From contig JAWLCE010000015.1 of NCBI GenBank assembly GCA_041687335.1, positions 1 through 64,000 on the forward strand: a stretch of DNA of 64,000 nucleotides. The letters are read 5' to 3'. The position numbers were made by a program, and so were the translations under genes. This DNA comes from JAJFUE01 sp041687335. Its GTDB lineage: Bacteria; Sumerlaeota; Sumerlaeia; MVZB01. Below the pieces are notes generated by a model. It made no database searches. It was not told the DNA's origin and worked only from the letters and a program-made list of their open reading frames with translations. Positions 18,875-30,755 of this stretch are shown here, piece by piece (the first letter of the stretch is position 1; each line of letters starts with the position of its first letter).

Positions 18875-19636
18875 ATGAACCACGAGCATATCGATCCGTC
18901 GCGTCGGAAATTTCTTGCCGCCGGCGCCGCCGGCATGTTGATGGCGGGCATGGCCCGCGCGCAGTCGCCTTCACCCGCGGCGGGCGCGGCCGGTCTGGCC
19001 GAAATCCTGTATCCCGGCGCCGTTCAGAATGGGCGCTATGTGCTGCCTGATTTGCGCTATCCCTATGATGCGCTCGAGCCGCACATCGATGCGGAGACGA
19101 TGCAGTTGCACCACTCACGACACCATAAGAGTTACGTCGATGGTCTCATTCAGGCCGAGGAGCAACTGGCCAAAATGCGCCAGAACGATGAGTGGGATCA
19201 AGTCGAACATTGGGAGCAAAAAGCGGCCTTCCACGGCGCCGGCCACTTCCTGCACGCGATCTTCTGGGTCTGCATGGGGCCCGAGGGGCGGCGCGGTGAG
19301 CCCTCCCAGGCGCTGGCCCGGCGCATCGAGCAGGATTTCGGCTCGCACGACGCGATGCTGGCCCAATTCCGCCGCGCCTCCCAAAGCGTCGAGGGCAATG
19401 GCTGGGGGCTTCTGACCTGGTCGATCCCGGCGCAAAAACTGGTTGTCCTGCAGGCGCGCAACCACCAGAACGCGACCCAGTGGGCCAACATCCCGCTGCT
19501 GGTCATCGACGTCTGGGAGCACGCCTACTATAAGAAATACGGCCCCGGGCGCGCCGACTACATCAATGCCTTCCTCGAGGTTGTGGACTGGGCCGATGTC
19601 AGCCGCCGCTTCGAGGCGGTCGCCGGCCTGGCCTGA
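18875..19636 (+). CDS. Tat-exported superoxide dismutase (Fe/Mn family)
   Basis: This 253-residue protein has a twin-arginine signal (SRRKFLAAGAAGML, 9-22) and mature SOD from about residue 55. The enzyme turns superoxide into peroxide and oxygen, here outside the cytoplasm. Metal ligands by alignment are His79 (QLHHSRHHKSYVDG), His127 (HFLHAIFW), Asp212 and His216 (DVWEHAYYKKYG). The residues before His127 read GAGHFL, Mn-type in layout. RNHQNA near 195-200 may place His where many enzymes have Gln, so the metal cannot be called. The ATG at 18875 has GAGGAG about 9 bases upstream. An upstream in-frame start at 18854 is less likely. Confidence 0.92.
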   Translation: MNHEHIDPSRRKFLAAGAAGMLMAGMARAQSPSPAAGAAGLAEILYPGAVQNGRYVLPDLRYPYDALEPHIDAETMQLHHSRHHKSYVDGLIQAEEQLAKMRQNDEWDQVEHWEQKAAFHGAGHFLHAIFWVCMGPEGRRGEPSQALARRIEQDFGSHDAMLAQFRRASQSVEGNGWGLLTWSIPAQKLVVLQARNHQNATQWANIPLLVIDVWEHAYYKKYGPGRADYINAFLEVVDWADVSRRFEAVAGLA

Positions 19637-19664
19637 GCGATACATCTCCAGCGCAGCAACACCC

Positions 19665-19697
19665 AGAGGGAGAGGTTTCCATGGCCTCTCCCTTCTT
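19665..19697 (+). terminator. Terminator-like hairpin after the SOD gene
   Basis: GGGAGAGG (19668-19675) pairs with CCTCTCCC (19685-19692), followed by TTCTTCT. The U-run is weak. Confidence 0.55.
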
Positions 19698-19780
19698 CTA
19701 TCCATCGGGGTAAGAATCTGGGTATGATTTCATCATGTGCCAATGGTGGTGCGTGATGCGTTGAGGGGGATTTGTCATTC

Positions 19781-22153
19781 ATGATTCAGTGGCGTGGACT
19801 CAACCGGGCATGTCTGGCAGCCCTGGTGGCGCTGCTTGGCGTGCTGTCGGCGGCGGCTGCCGATCCGATGCTGATGGGGGCCAATGGAGGCGCCTTTTTC
19901 CTGGCTGAGCCCGGTCCGCTGATCATCAACGTCACAAAACAAAACATCGGCACCCCGACCGACCTGCGCGTGGTGCTGGTGGGGCCGGACCGGCGGCCGA
20001 TCACCGACCAGCGCATCGCGGCCGGATCGGCTGGCCAGAAGAGCACGATTCAGCTCACGACCCAGGTCGAGCGCAAGGGCGTCTATGTCCTGCAGGTCAC
20101 GGCCGCCAACGACCGCTACGGCACCTCGATAGCGTGGGGCTTCACCACCAACTGCCCCAAATACTTGATTGAATCCTCGCGCGGCCATCGCGACGAGGCG
20201 CATCAGGAACCGATCATGCTGCACAGCCCGGCCCTGCCGGGCAACATTGCCTTTATGCCGCCGGCCGATGCTTTTCAGATCAACGCCAGCAACCTCGCGG
20301 CTGGCACGCTGGTGACGCTTTATGATGCCAATGGGGGCCTGATTCAGAACCTGACGGTGACGAACAATCAGGCGCAGGCGCAGATCTCCGCACAGGTTGC
20401 CCGCACCGCCACCCCTTGGCGGCTTTACTTATCCAAAGCCAGCGGCACGATCGAGATCGACGGGGTGACGCGCTGGCGCACGCAGGATATCTACAAGGAC
20501 CTGGCCGTCTGGACACCCAGCGTTTCGGCCTGGTTTGACCTGCTGCCCAACCGCTGGTTGGTGACCCCCTACCGCAAGTTGATTTATGGCCAGGCGGGCA
20601 AGACGGGAGCGGTCAAGTTCAAGGTCCACAACAACGGTCCGGCCACCCGGGTGTTCAACCTGGCCCTCGAGGCGGGAACCGGATCATTACAGGCGCAGTT
20701 GTCGACCAGTCAGCTCACGTTGACCAAGGGCCAGTCGGCCGAGGTGACGGTGCAATATACCGTCCCGGCCCAGGGCCGCGGCTCGCGCCACCTTCGAGTC
20801 ACGCCGGCCGGCCAGACGGCATATTCGACCTACTCGACGCTGGAGGTGGCCGCCGACCCGGACCCCGCCCGCGCGCCGCTGACGATGCCGATGGTCATTC
20901 AGCCGTTCGAGCACGAGGCCGAGAAATACGGTTATCAGGTCGACTACCCGACCGATTGGGAGATGTATCACGACCTCGACAATCGACCGTATGTGGTGAC
21001 CGACAAGGGCGTGATGGTGCTGCGCGGGGGGGTCTGGGAGTTGAGCGATTTCAGTAATACGGTGACGGTGGCGAGCGGCACATTCACGGCGGCCAGCTTT
21101 GTGCCCGACCGGCGCCGGACCAAGATCGCCTTCGACGACCGCAACGAGCTTTATTTGCCGGTCGCCCACGGCCGGGGAGCGCTGCTGCATTCCCGCGATG
21201 GCGGGCGCACGTTCACCGCCTACGACCTGGGGTTGTCGGGCAACTTTGATATCGAACAGTTCTCGGGCCATAACGTGCCCACGGGTGCGCCCTGGGTGCT
21301 GCGTCACCGCGGGACCAACCTCGAGCTGATCCCGGTCACGCGCAACGCCAATGGAAGCCTGACCATTGGCACGCCGATCATACTGTCGACGGCGACGCTG
21401 GGGGTGGGCGCCCATTCGGGGATCGCCTCCGCGATCCTCTCGCGCGGCAACCGCGTCCACGTCATCTGGGGCGATGCCACGACGACGACGGTGCCCGGCG
21501 TGCCGGCCTATGTGGTCAGCTATGACCGCACGACCCGCCAGCCGCTCGGCCAGCCGGTGCTGCTGGGTTATGGGCCGCCGGCCAACGACGGCCACAACCG
21601 CCACTCGATAACCATCGACAGCCAGGGCACGCTGCATGCGCTGATCGGCACGCACAATTATACCTTCCAGTATGCCCGCTCGTTGCAGCCCAACACCGCG
21701 CACGGAGGCTGGACGACGGCCGCGCCGGTGATTGCGGGGGCGCGGCAGCGGCAGACCTACATCGGCCTGGTCTGCGACCGCGAAGACACGCTGCACCTGG
21801 TCAACCGGCATTTCATCTACGAGGAACTGAACACTTCCGCCTATCGCGGCGTGCTGTCGCACCAGATCAAGCGGGCCGGCCAGTCCTGGGAGGCCCCGCG
21901 CCGGTTATGGATCTCGCCGCTCTCCGAATACAGCATCTTCTATCACCGGCTGACGATCGACCGCCTCGGCCATCTTCATTTATCCTATGACTACTGGTCG
22001 ACCTTCTGGTTTTACCGCAATGATCACCTGGGCACCCGCCGGACGAGCATCTACTCGACCGACCGGGGGCAACAGTGGCGTCTGTTGTTCAGTGATCAAC
22101 TGATGGCCGGCACCCGAACGGCGGCAGATCGTGACTGGCTGCTATTTGAATGA
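19781..22153 (+). CDS. Exported BNR-repeat (BNR_4-like) protein
   Basis: This 790-residue protein has a signal peptide (about 1-28, ending AAAADP). A beta-rich front half includes an Ig-like region near 270-355. A BNR/neuraminidase-type propeller region from about 400 on carries Asp-box-like units such as SRDGGRTFTAYD and STDRGQQWRLLF. The pattern HNRHSITIDSQGTLHALIG and RLTIDRLGHLHLSYDYW matches BNR_4 family proteins. These are secreted, carbohydrate-related or of unknown role. No catalytic residues can be assigned. The ATG at 19781 has GAGGGGGA about 10 bases upstream. A sigma factor gene follows 100 bases later but has its own promoter candidate. Confidence 0.8.
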   Translation: MIQWRGLNRACLAALVALLGVLSAAAADPMLMGANGGAFFLAEPGPLIINVTKQNIGTPTDLRVVLVGPDRRPITDQRIAAGSAGQKSTIQLTTQVERKGVYVLQVTAANDRYGTSIAWGFTTNCPKYLIESSRGHRDEAHQEPIMLHSPALPGNIAFMPPADAFQINASNLAAGTLVTLYDANGGLIQNLTVTNNQAQAQISAQVARTATPWRLYLSKASGTIEIDGVTRWRTQDIYKDLAVWTPSVSAWFDLLPNRWLVTPYRKLIYGQAGKTGAVKFKVHNNGPATRVFNLALEAGTGSLQAQLSTSQLTLTKGQSAEVTVQYTVPAQGRGSRHLRVTPAGQTAYSTYSTLEVAADPDPARAPLTMPMVIQPFEHEAEKYGYQVDYPTDWEMYHDLDNRPYVVTDKGVMVLRGGVWELSDFSNTVTVASGTFTAASFVPDRRRTKIAFDDRNELYLPVAHGRGALLHSRDGGRTFTAYDLGLSGNFDIEQFSGHNVPTGAPWVLRHRGTNLELIPVTRNANGSLTIGTPIILSTATLGVGAHSGIASAILSRGNRVHVIWGDATTTTVPGVPAYVVSYDRTTRQPLGQPVLLGYGPPANDGHNRHSITIDSQGTLHALIGTHNYTFQYARSLQPNTAHGGWTTAAPVIAGARQRQTYIGLVCDREDTLHLVNRHFIYEELNTSAYRGVLSHQIKRAGQSWEAPRRLWISPLSEYSIFYHRLTIDRLGHLHLSYDYWSTFWFYRNDHLGTRRTSIYSTDRGQQWRLLFSDQLMAGTRTAADRDWLLFE

Positions 22154-22192
22154 CACCTGCATGCCGCTCGATCGATGATGAGACGGAAACAG

Positions 22193-22220
22193 TTGACCTC
22201 TCGCGCGCGTCTTGTATCTT
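22193..22220 (+). promoter_or_regulatory. Candidate promoter of the ECF sigma gene
   Basis: TTGACC (22193-22198), 16 bases, TATCTT (22215-22220). The GTG start with GGAGG follows 34 bases later. Confidence 0.45.
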
Positions 22221-22253
22221 GGGAAGATCAGTGGGAGCGGAGGCGGGATCGCG

Positions 22254-22913
22254 GTGCTGGGTCAGGCACAGATCGAGGTCGAGGAGCTGCCGGCTGAAGC
22301 AGTCGCGCCGGCACGGACCGATCCGGATGACGCGCAGCTCGTCGAGCGCACGTTGGCGGGCGACCAGCAGGCGTTTGGCGAGCTGGTGACGCGCTACAAC
22401 AGCCGCGTGCTGGGCTTTTTCTATGGGCGGTTGCGGGCGGGCGCCGAGGCCGAGGACTTGGCGCAGGAGGTCTTTCTGGGCGCCTACCGCAGCCTGGGCA
22501 GCCTGCGAAACCCCTCACTTTTCGGCTACTGGCTGATGCGGATCGCCCGCGGCCGACTGATCGATCACTTGCGCCGCCAGCAGTGCCGGCCACGACTTTT
22601 TTCCTCCAGCACGCAGGAACCCGACGGGGTGGACCTGACCGAACTGGCCCCCGACCCGCGTCCCGGGCCGCGCGAGGATGCCTCGCGTGAACAACTGCGC
22701 CGCGTCGTGCTGCACGAACTGGGGCGGCTCGACGAGAGCCACCGGGCCGTGCTGACGATGCGGTTGATCGACGAGCGGTCCAGCGAGGAAATCGCGGGCC
22801 TGCTCGGTTTGAAGCCCGCTTTGGTGCGGCTGCGGCTTTATCGCGGGCTGCGTCGCCTGCGCAAGGCCTTGGCCCGCTATGGTTACAGTGCCCCCGGCGG
22901 TGCAAAGGAGTGA
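22254..22913 (+). CDS. ECF-type RNA polymerase sigma factor
   Basis: This protein of about 219 residues has sigma region 2 (DAQLVERTLAGDQQAFGELV to the DLAQEVFLGAY core and WLMRIARGRLIDHLRR) and region 4 (LDESHRAVLTMRLIDE then the helix-turn-helix around SSEEIAGLLGLKP). It has no region 3, as in ECF factors. It directs RNA polymerase to a dedicated promoter set. The GTG at 22254 is chosen for the GGAGG 10 bases before it. The frame is open from 22212 (TTG). The next gene, a FecR-like membrane protein, is a likely partner in its control. Confidence 0.88.
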   Translation: MLGQAQIEVEELPAEAVAPARTDPDDAQLVERTLAGDQQAFGELVTRYNSRVLGFFYGRLRAGAEAEDLAQEVFLGAYRSLGSLRNPSLFGYWLMRIARGRLIDHLRRQQCRPRLFSSSTQEPDGVDLTELAPDPRPGPREDASREQLRRVVLHELGRLDESHRAVLTMRLIDERSSEEIAGLLGLKPALVRLRLYRGLRRLRKALARYGYSAPGGAKE

Positions 22914-22918
22914 CGTCC

Positions 22919-23770
22919 ATGAAGCGCCACGATCAACAAGCGCGGATCGATGCGCTCGAGGCCCTGCTCGATGGCCGGACGCCTCCGGCAGCCGATGACG
23001 AGGACCGGCTCGTGCCCGAGGTGGTTTTCATTGAATCGTGGCGGCCGTTGACCGAGCTGGCCCGCGAGGCCGGCGCCGATGGCCGCCAGGCCGCCCACCG
23101 CGTCGAGCAGCAGGTGATGGCTCGGCTGAGGAGCGAGCCCCGTCCCCAGCCGGCGCGCCGGTTTTATTCCTTGGCGATGCTTCCGCTTGGCTGGGAATGG
23201 CTCAAATTCCAACTGCGCCAGCGTTTTGAGTTACACCCCTATGGCTTGGGCGCGGTCTCGCTGGCTGCGATGTCGGCCGTGCTGCTGCTGGCTTGGCCTG
23301 GGTTGCTGGGCGGACCCGAACCACCTGCAGGTTTCAACATCGGTCACGTCAGCGGCGCGGTCGTGCGGGTGGAGCCTGACCGCAGCAGCCAGCAGCTGCG
23401 TGCGGGCGAGCCGATGTCGCTGCCGGCGACCCTTGAGGCCGACGACTCCTCGGCCGAGGCCTCGCTCAGCTTTGGCGGCAAGCTGCTTGACCTGCGCGGG
23501 CCGGTTCGCATCGAACTGCGCGAGCCGGGGGTGGTCAGCCAGACGCTGGGGCGCGTCAAATACAATCTGAGCCAGACCGCCAATCGAATCGTGATCGAGG
23601 TGCCGCAAGGTCAGGTTGAGGGCGCGGCCTCGATTTTCGATGTCGTCGCCGCCTCGACCAGTTCGACGCTGGTGCGTGTGCAGGAGGGCTGGGTGCGGCT
23701 GGTGCCCACGGCCGGCCCCGCCCGCCGGCTCGACGCCGGCGAGGAGGGGTTGCTTGAAAACGATCCTTAA
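22919..23770 (+). CDS. FecR-like single-pass membrane protein (possible anti-sigma partner)
   Basis: This 283-residue protein has a cytoplasmic head of about 100 residues, one transmembrane helix (about 102-124) and a periplasmic FecR-like beta domain (about 130-283). The beta domain carries GHVSGAVVRVEPD, RIVIEVPQGQVEGAASIFDVVA and a final LDAGEEGLLE. FecR proteins pass envelope signals to ECF sigma factors. The gene starts 5 bases after the sigma gene stop with AAGGAG 8 bases upstream, so they are co-transcribed. The cytoplasmic part shows no clear zinc anti-sigma motif, so direct sigma binding is inferred from context. Confidence 0.75.
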   Translation: MKRHDQQARIDALEALLDGRTPPAADDEDRLVPEVVFIESWRPLTELAREAGADGRQAAHRVEQQVMARLRSEPRPQPARRFYSLAMLPLGWEWLKFQLRQRFELHPYGLGAVSLAAMSAVLLLAWPGLLGGPEPPAGFNIGHVSGAVVRVEPDRSSQQLRAGEPMSLPATLEADDSSAEASLSFGGKLLDLRGPVRIELREPGVVSQTLGRVKYNLSQTANRIVIEVPQGQVEGAASIFDVVAASTSSTLVRVQEGWVRLVPTAGPARRLDAGEEGLLENDP

Positions 23771-23791
23771 AAAAAACTGGCCGCAACACCC

Positions 23792-23820
23792 TTGACCTTC
23801 CGGCGCGGACAAGCTAAAAA
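23792..23820 (+). promoter_or_regulatory. Promoter of tRNA-Phe
   Basis: TTGACC (23792-23797), 17 bases, TAAAAA (23815-23820). The predicted start is about ten bases before the tRNA 5' end. Confidence 0.6.
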
Positions 23821-23836
23821 GATGTGGTTTGACTGA

Positions 23837-23912
<76 letters not shown>

Positions 23913-23923
23913 TCTGAAATCAA

Positions 23924-23960
23924 CCGCAAACGACTGAAAATTCAGCGTTTGCGGTTTTTT
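23924..23960 (+). terminator. Terminator after tRNA-Phe
   Basis: CCGCAAACG (23924-23932) and CTGAA pair with TTCAG and CGTTTGCGG (23946-23954), then six T residues. Confidence 0.9.
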
Positions 23961-24237
23961 CTTTGGAGGAGCCGGGTGCGACAGTTTGAGGTGCGCCGGC
24001 CGCCCCTGCGGGAGTTTCACCGGTTGTTCATAAATATGTCTGGTCAAGCGGGCGGCCCTCGTGTAGCCTATGGAGTCCGTATGTATCGTAGGCGCATGTC
24101 CTACACAGCCGGAACCATGCTTCGCCCGCTGCGGAACTCCCTCGCGTTTATCCCCAGCCAACGAAACAAAGCTGACGTCGCCTCACTCATTATTAAATGT
24201 AGCAGGCAACGCTGCGAATCACGAAAGAGTTGCCCTG

Positions 24238-25644
<1,407 letters not shown>

Positions 25645-25670
25645 GGCGCCCGCAAATCAGGTGAAAACCA

Positions 25671-25708
25671 AACGGCTGGCCGGGCATCTCGCCCCGCCAG
25701 CCGTTTTT
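25671..25708. terminator. Terminator between helicase and serC (convergent)
   Basis: AACGGCTGGC (25671-25680) pairs with GCCAGCCGTT (25696-25705), followed by T residues. It ends the helicase transcript and could slow the opposing one. Confidence 0.8.
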
Positions 25709-25746
25709 GATTTGAGCCCCGGCAAACCCGGCCAAAGCGCCCGATG

Positions 25747-26826
25747 TTATCCGTTCGCGCGCTCGAAATCGGCCATGAAAGCCACCAGCGCCTCGACGGC
25801 CTCCTCGGGGCAGGCGTTGTAGATGCTGGCGCGAATGCCGCCGACGGAGCGATGGCCCTTGAGGCCCATCAGGCCCGCCGCCGTGGCTTCCTTGATGAAT
25901 TTCTCCTCGAGCGCCTCGCTCGGCAGCCGCCAGGAAACATTCATCAGAGAACGGTCCTCCTTGCGGGCGTGCGGCTGCCAGAAAGCGCTGGCGTCGAGCG
26001 CCTCGTAGAGCCGGGCCGCCTTGCGCCGGTTGATCGTCTCGATCGCCGACACCCCGCCCAGCCCCAGCAGCCAGTCGGTGGTCAGCTTGAGCATGTAGAT
26101 GCCCCAGGTGTTGGGAGTGTTGTAGAGGCTGTTCTCGTCCGCGTGGGTCTTGTAGCGGAAGAAGTAGGGCGCCGCCTCGGGCACGCGCTCGAGCAGGTCC
26201 TTGCGGATGATGACCAACGCCAGACCCGACGGCCCCAGGTTTTTTTGCGCGCCGGCGTAGATCATGCCGAAGCGGTTGACGTCCAGCACGCGCGACATGA
26301 TCTCGCTCGACATGTCGGCCACCAGCGGCGCCACGGTCGAGGGAATCTCGTTGAACATCACCCCGCCGATCGTCTCGTTGGTGCAGATGTGGACATAAGC
26401 CGCCTTGGGGTCGAGCTGATATTCGTCGGGCGCCGGCACGCGGCAGTAGTTTCCGTCCTTGCCGTCCCAGACGATGTTGATCTTGCCGGTCAGCTTGGCC
26501 TCGTTGATCGCCTTGGCCGACCAGGCGCCGGTGTGGATGAAGTCGGCCGACTCGCCCGCCTGGCGCAGGTTGAGCGGGATCATCGCGAATTGATGGCTGG
26601 CGCCCCCCTGCAGGAACAGGATCTCATAGTTCTCGTCGATGTTCATCAGCCGGCGCACGTTGGCGACGGCCGCCATGTGCACGGCGTCAAAGGTCTTGGA
26701 GCGGTGCGACATCTCCATGATCGACATCCCCTGGCCCTGATAATCGACCAGTTCGGCCTGGGCCCGCTCGAGCACGGGCAGCGGCAGCGCGGCGGGGCCG
26801 GCGACGAAATTAAACTTGCGCGCCAT
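25747..26826 (-). CDS. serC: Phosphoserine aminotransferase
   Basis: This 359-residue class V PLP aminotransferase makes 3-phosphoserine in serine biosynthesis and may also serve pyridoxal phosphate synthesis. The beginning FNFVAGPAALPLPVLE, the FLQGGASHQFAM loop and Lys195 in YAGAQKNLGPSGLA (PLP lysine) are diagnostic, as is the late HRSVGGIRASIYNA. The start at 26826 is chosen by homology; the frame is open to 26847. It is alone in its orientation, with the next minus gene (pyrD) 254 bases upstream across a repeat. Confidence 0.97.
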   Translation of the reverse strand: MARKFNFVAGPAALPLPVLERAQAELVDYQGQGMSIMEMSHRSKTFDAVHMAAVANVRRLMNIDENYEILFLQGGASHQFAMIPLNLRQAGESADFIHTGAWSAKAINEAKLTGKINIVWDGKDGNYCRVPAPDEYQLDPKAAYVHICTNETIGGVMFNEIPSTVAPLVADMSSEIMSRVLDVNRFGMIYAGAQKNLGPSGLALVIIRKDLLERVPEAAPYFFRYKTHADENSLYNTPNTWGIYMLKLTTDWLLGLGGVSAIETINRRKAARLYEALDASAFWQPHARKEDRSLMNVSWRLPSEALEEKFIKEATAAGLMGLKGHRSVGGIRASIYNACPEEAVEALVAFMADFERANG

Positions 26827-26996
26827 CGGAGTGAGATCCTTCTGCATGGGAGTGGGGCCTTGGCGGGGATGGCGATCGGTCGCCGCGCCCCCCGCAGCCT
26901 ATGGGAAGGCCATATCCTGCCAGAGCGGGAAAAAATTTAAAATGAGAAATTCAGCGGCACCGGGGGCGGGGGGCGCATCTTGCGATCGTGCAGGGG

Positions 26997-27062
26997 GAGG
27001 TCGGTCGCCTCTTCGAGCCGACACTGGAGGCCATGTCGGGTCAAAGACCCGACCTACCACTC
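26997..27062. repeat. Two-hairpin dispersed element, copy 3
   Basis: A hairpin around CTTCGAGCCGAC is followed by ACTGGAGGCC and then ATGTCGGGTC-AAA-GACCCGAC-CTACC. It ends about 20 bases beyond the pyrD stop. The layout matches the copy at 54640-54700. The rest of the 26827-27079 gap shows no gene. Confidence 0.8.
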
Positions 27063-27079
27063 CAGGGTCCTTGGCGGAG

Positions 27080-28129
<1,050 letters not shown>

Positions 28130-28237
28130 CAGGCAATGGCCTCGGCCGGGGTGCTGGTCGCTCACGCGCCGCCCGCCGGGCGGCCCCTGCGGATCATCGG
28201 CCATCCAGCGGGCGGCATGCAAGATTTGTTTGCCCCA

Positions 28238-29242
28238 TCATTCGGATCGCTCGGCGGCGAGCGCATCCAGCGTGCGTTGCAGGCCCTTGCGCCCCGGCCG
28301 CGCCAGGGGCGTGCCGCCCCACCGGCGCTCGAAGCCCTTGCCGCTGCGGGCATGGTCGAGCAGCGCCTGGCTGATCCACGCCCCGGCGCCGGCGCCGGCC
28401 TCCAGCCCCGCCAGCAGCGGCCCGAGTGGGTGCTCGTTGATAGGGCAGGCCTGCTGACAGATGTCGCAGCCAAAGGCCCAGCCGCCGAGGCGGTCCTTCA
28501 GCTCCTCGGGGAAAGGGTCGCGCGTCTCGATGGTCAGGTAGGAGATGCAGCGGCGGGGGTCGAGCTTCCAAGCATCCTCGAGGGCGCCGGTGGGGCAGGC
28601 CTCGATGCAGCGGCGGCATGATCCGCAGGTGGCGGCGGGATCGCGGGCCGGCTCGTCGGGGGGCAGCTCGAGCGAAGTGAGCAGCACGCCGAGCAGAAAA
28701 TAGGAACCCGCGCGCGGGTCGATCAGCAGCGTGTTCTTGCCGATAAAGCCCAAACCGGCGCGCTCGGCCAGCGCCCGTTCGTCGAGCGGCTTGCTGTCGA
28801 TGCAGGGGATGTTGGTGATTGTCCCGTCCAGGCCGGCGAGGCGGGCGTGCTTGTCGATCTGGGCGGCCAGCTCACGCAGCGCCTCCTGCATGACTTGGTG
28901 GTAATCGCGCCCCCAGGCATAGCGGGCGACCTTGCCGGCGGCGCCGTCGGGCGGCGCGGGGTGATCGCCCTGCCAGTAGCCGGCGGCCACGACGATGGCG
29001 CTGCGGGCTTTGGGCAGCAGGTCGCGCGGGTGAGTGCGGCGGGGGCGCTCGCGCGCCAGCCACTGCATGCGGCCCTCGACCCGGCGTGCGCGCCAGCGGG
29101 CCCAACGCCGCTCGACCGCCGCCGCCAGCGGGTTGGCCGTAGTGAATCCCGCCCGCGCGAATCCCAGCGCGCGCGCCTCACGGCGCACCGTCTCGCGCAG
29201 GGCGAGCAGGATCTCAGGCGGCAGGACCGTTTGGCGGGACAT
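28238..29242 (-). CDS. queG: Epoxyqueuosine reductase
   Basis: This 334-residue cobalamin and iron-sulfur enzyme performs the last step of queuosine formation on tRNA. Two 4Fe-4S sites are visible: CGSCRRCIEACP (about 211-222) and CDICQQACP (about 260-268), with IPCIDSKPLDERALAERAGL and FIGKNTLLI before them. It is of the short form, without the C-terminal HEAT repeat. It lies between a GT4 gene upstream and pyrD downstream on the same strand. Confidence 0.95.
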   Translation of the reverse strand: MSRQTVLPPEILLALRETVRREARALGFARAGFTTANPLAAAVERRWARWRARRVEGRMQWLARERPRRTHPRDLLPKARSAIVVAAGYWQGDHPAPPDGAAGKVARYAWGRDYHQVMQEALRELAAQIDKHARLAGLDGTITNIPCIDSKPLDERALAERAGLGFIGKNTLLIDPRAGSYFLLGVLLTSLELPPDEPARDPAATCGSCRRCIEACPTGALEDAWKLDPRRCISYLTIETRDPFPEELKDRLGGWAFGCDICQQACPINEHPLGPLLAGLEAGAGAGAWISQALLDHARSGKGFERRWGGTPLARPGRKGLQRTLDALAAERSE

Positions 29243-29316
29243 TTAAATCCTTCACGTGACGCATGGCTTCGCGGGGCGGGCGGGATCGGCGGGCTTCCCA
29301 TCAGCTCGCCTTCATT

Positions 29317-30507
29317 CTAACCCCCGCCGATCGCCTCCCGGTAGGCCGCAATCGTCGCCGCGATCATTTTATCGAAGGCAAATCGCTCCAGTGCGAAATC
29401 GCGCAGGCCCTCGCGGGCGGCGGCCAGGCGATCGGGGTCGGCCAGCAGCGGCTCCAGCGCCCCCGCCAGCAGCGCCGGGTCGGGGGACTCGACCAGCCAC
29501 CCGCCACGCTCGCCGATCAGCTCAGGGATCGCGCCGCGGCGGGTCGCCAGCAGCGGCGTACCGGCCAGGAGCGCCTCCAGCCCGACCAGCCCGAAGGCCG
29601 GGTGGGTACGCTCGGGCCACAGCACCAGGTCCGCCCCGGCCAGCATGTCGTTCTTTTCGGTCTGGCTGACGCGGCCGGCCAGCTCGACCCGCTCGCCCAG
29701 GCCCAGCCTTGCGATGGTGCGTTCGATCGCCGGCCGATGGCTGCCCTCGCCGGCGATCGTATAGGTCCAATCCAGGTGGCGCAGCCGCGCCAAGGCCGCC
29801 AGCGCCGCCTCGTGGCCCTTCTGCCATTCAAGCCGGCCCAGCGTCAGCAGGCGCAGCCCCTGCCAGCCGAGCCGGTGGCGGGCGGGCCGGCGCGGCGGCG
29901 GCTCAAGGGTCTCGCGCACCGCCAGCGGCACCTTGCGGATTTTTGGCGCCAGCGCCGGGTTGAGGCGGTTCAGTTCCTCGTGCGTAAAATCGGAATCCAC
30001 CAGCACCCTGCGCGCCCGCGCCAGCTGGAGCTGCCAAGCGGGGGCGTAGAGGGTGCGCCGGCCGAAGCGGCCGATTGCCCGCAGCCGGGCCCACGTCCCC
30101 AGCTCCCCCCAGACGTCGCGATGCAGGGGGGTCTCGCTGGTGATGGTGCCGTGGACCGTCAGGACCAGCGGCGCGCCCCGCGGCCTCCACAGGCCGGCGG
30201 CAAACTCCTGGGCGTGGACCACGTCGAAAGGCTCTCGCGCCAGCAGCCGGTCGATCTGGCCGCCGATCATCGCCAGGTAGAGCGCCGAGTAGCGCCCGGG
30301 GCGGGCCGCAGCGGCGCCATGCAGCTCGATGCCGGCGGCGCGGTAGTGGGCGGCGTCCTCCTCGGCCAGCGGGGCGGCCAACAGGTGCACCCGCAGCCCG
30401 GCTGCCACCAGACCCAGCGCCAGGTCCTCGACGTGGCGCTCCAGCCCGCCCGCCACATGCGCCGGCAGCGCGCGATTGACCAGCAGGACTTTAATGGCTT
30501 CGGCCAT
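29317..30507 (-). CDS. Glycosyltransferase family 4 (GT-B)
   Basis: This 396-residue enzyme starts KVLLVNRALPAHVAGGLERH, the Gly-rich opening of GT4 glycosyltransferases. It ends with the donor-site motif RTHPAFGLVGLEALLAGTPL, where the nucleotide-sugar-binding E...E is partly altered. LTLGRLEWQKGHEAALAAL and YTIAGEGSHRPAIE are typical. It likely builds surface polysaccharide. The start at ATG 30507 (MAEAIKV) is preferred over 30525. No partner polysaccharide genes adjoin it. The 248 bases upstream to the next gene show only weak promoter-like words. Confidence 0.9.
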   Translation of the reverse strand: MAEAIKVLLVNRALPAHVAGGLERHVEDLALGLVAAGLRVHLLAAPLAEEDAAHYRAAGIELHGAAAARPGRYSALYLAMIGGQIDRLLAREPFDVVHAQEFAAGLWRPRGAPLVLTVHGTITSETPLHRDVWGELGTWARLRAIGRFGRRTLYAPAWQLQLARARRVLVDSDFTHEELNRLNPALAPKIRKVPLAVRETLEPPPRRPARHRLGWQGLRLLTLGRLEWQKGHEAALAALARLRHLDWTYTIAGEGSHRPAIERTIARLGLGERVELAGRVSQTEKNDMLAGADLVLWPERTHPAFGLVGLEALLAGTPLLATRRGAIPELIGERGGWLVESPDPALLAGALEPLLADPDRLAAAREGLRDFALERFAFDKMIAATIAAYREAIGGG

Positions 30508-30755
30508 CCGAACCGATCCCGGCAAATGCCCTCACGCTAGCACGCCCGCGCCGCCGGGCTCAACCCCCGCGCGCCGCGGCGGCAAAAAGCCTCGTGTTAT
30601 AGGTATGCCTAACCTTGCGTTTGCCCTTGACTTGTCTCGGCCAATCGCCATGATCAGACTCAGAAGCACAATAGAACCGTAGCTTGATGGGCGCCGTTTG
30701 CGAGGGTGTTCATCGCCGGAAATAGTAAGTGGCAACTGGCGAAAGGAGGCAGGTG

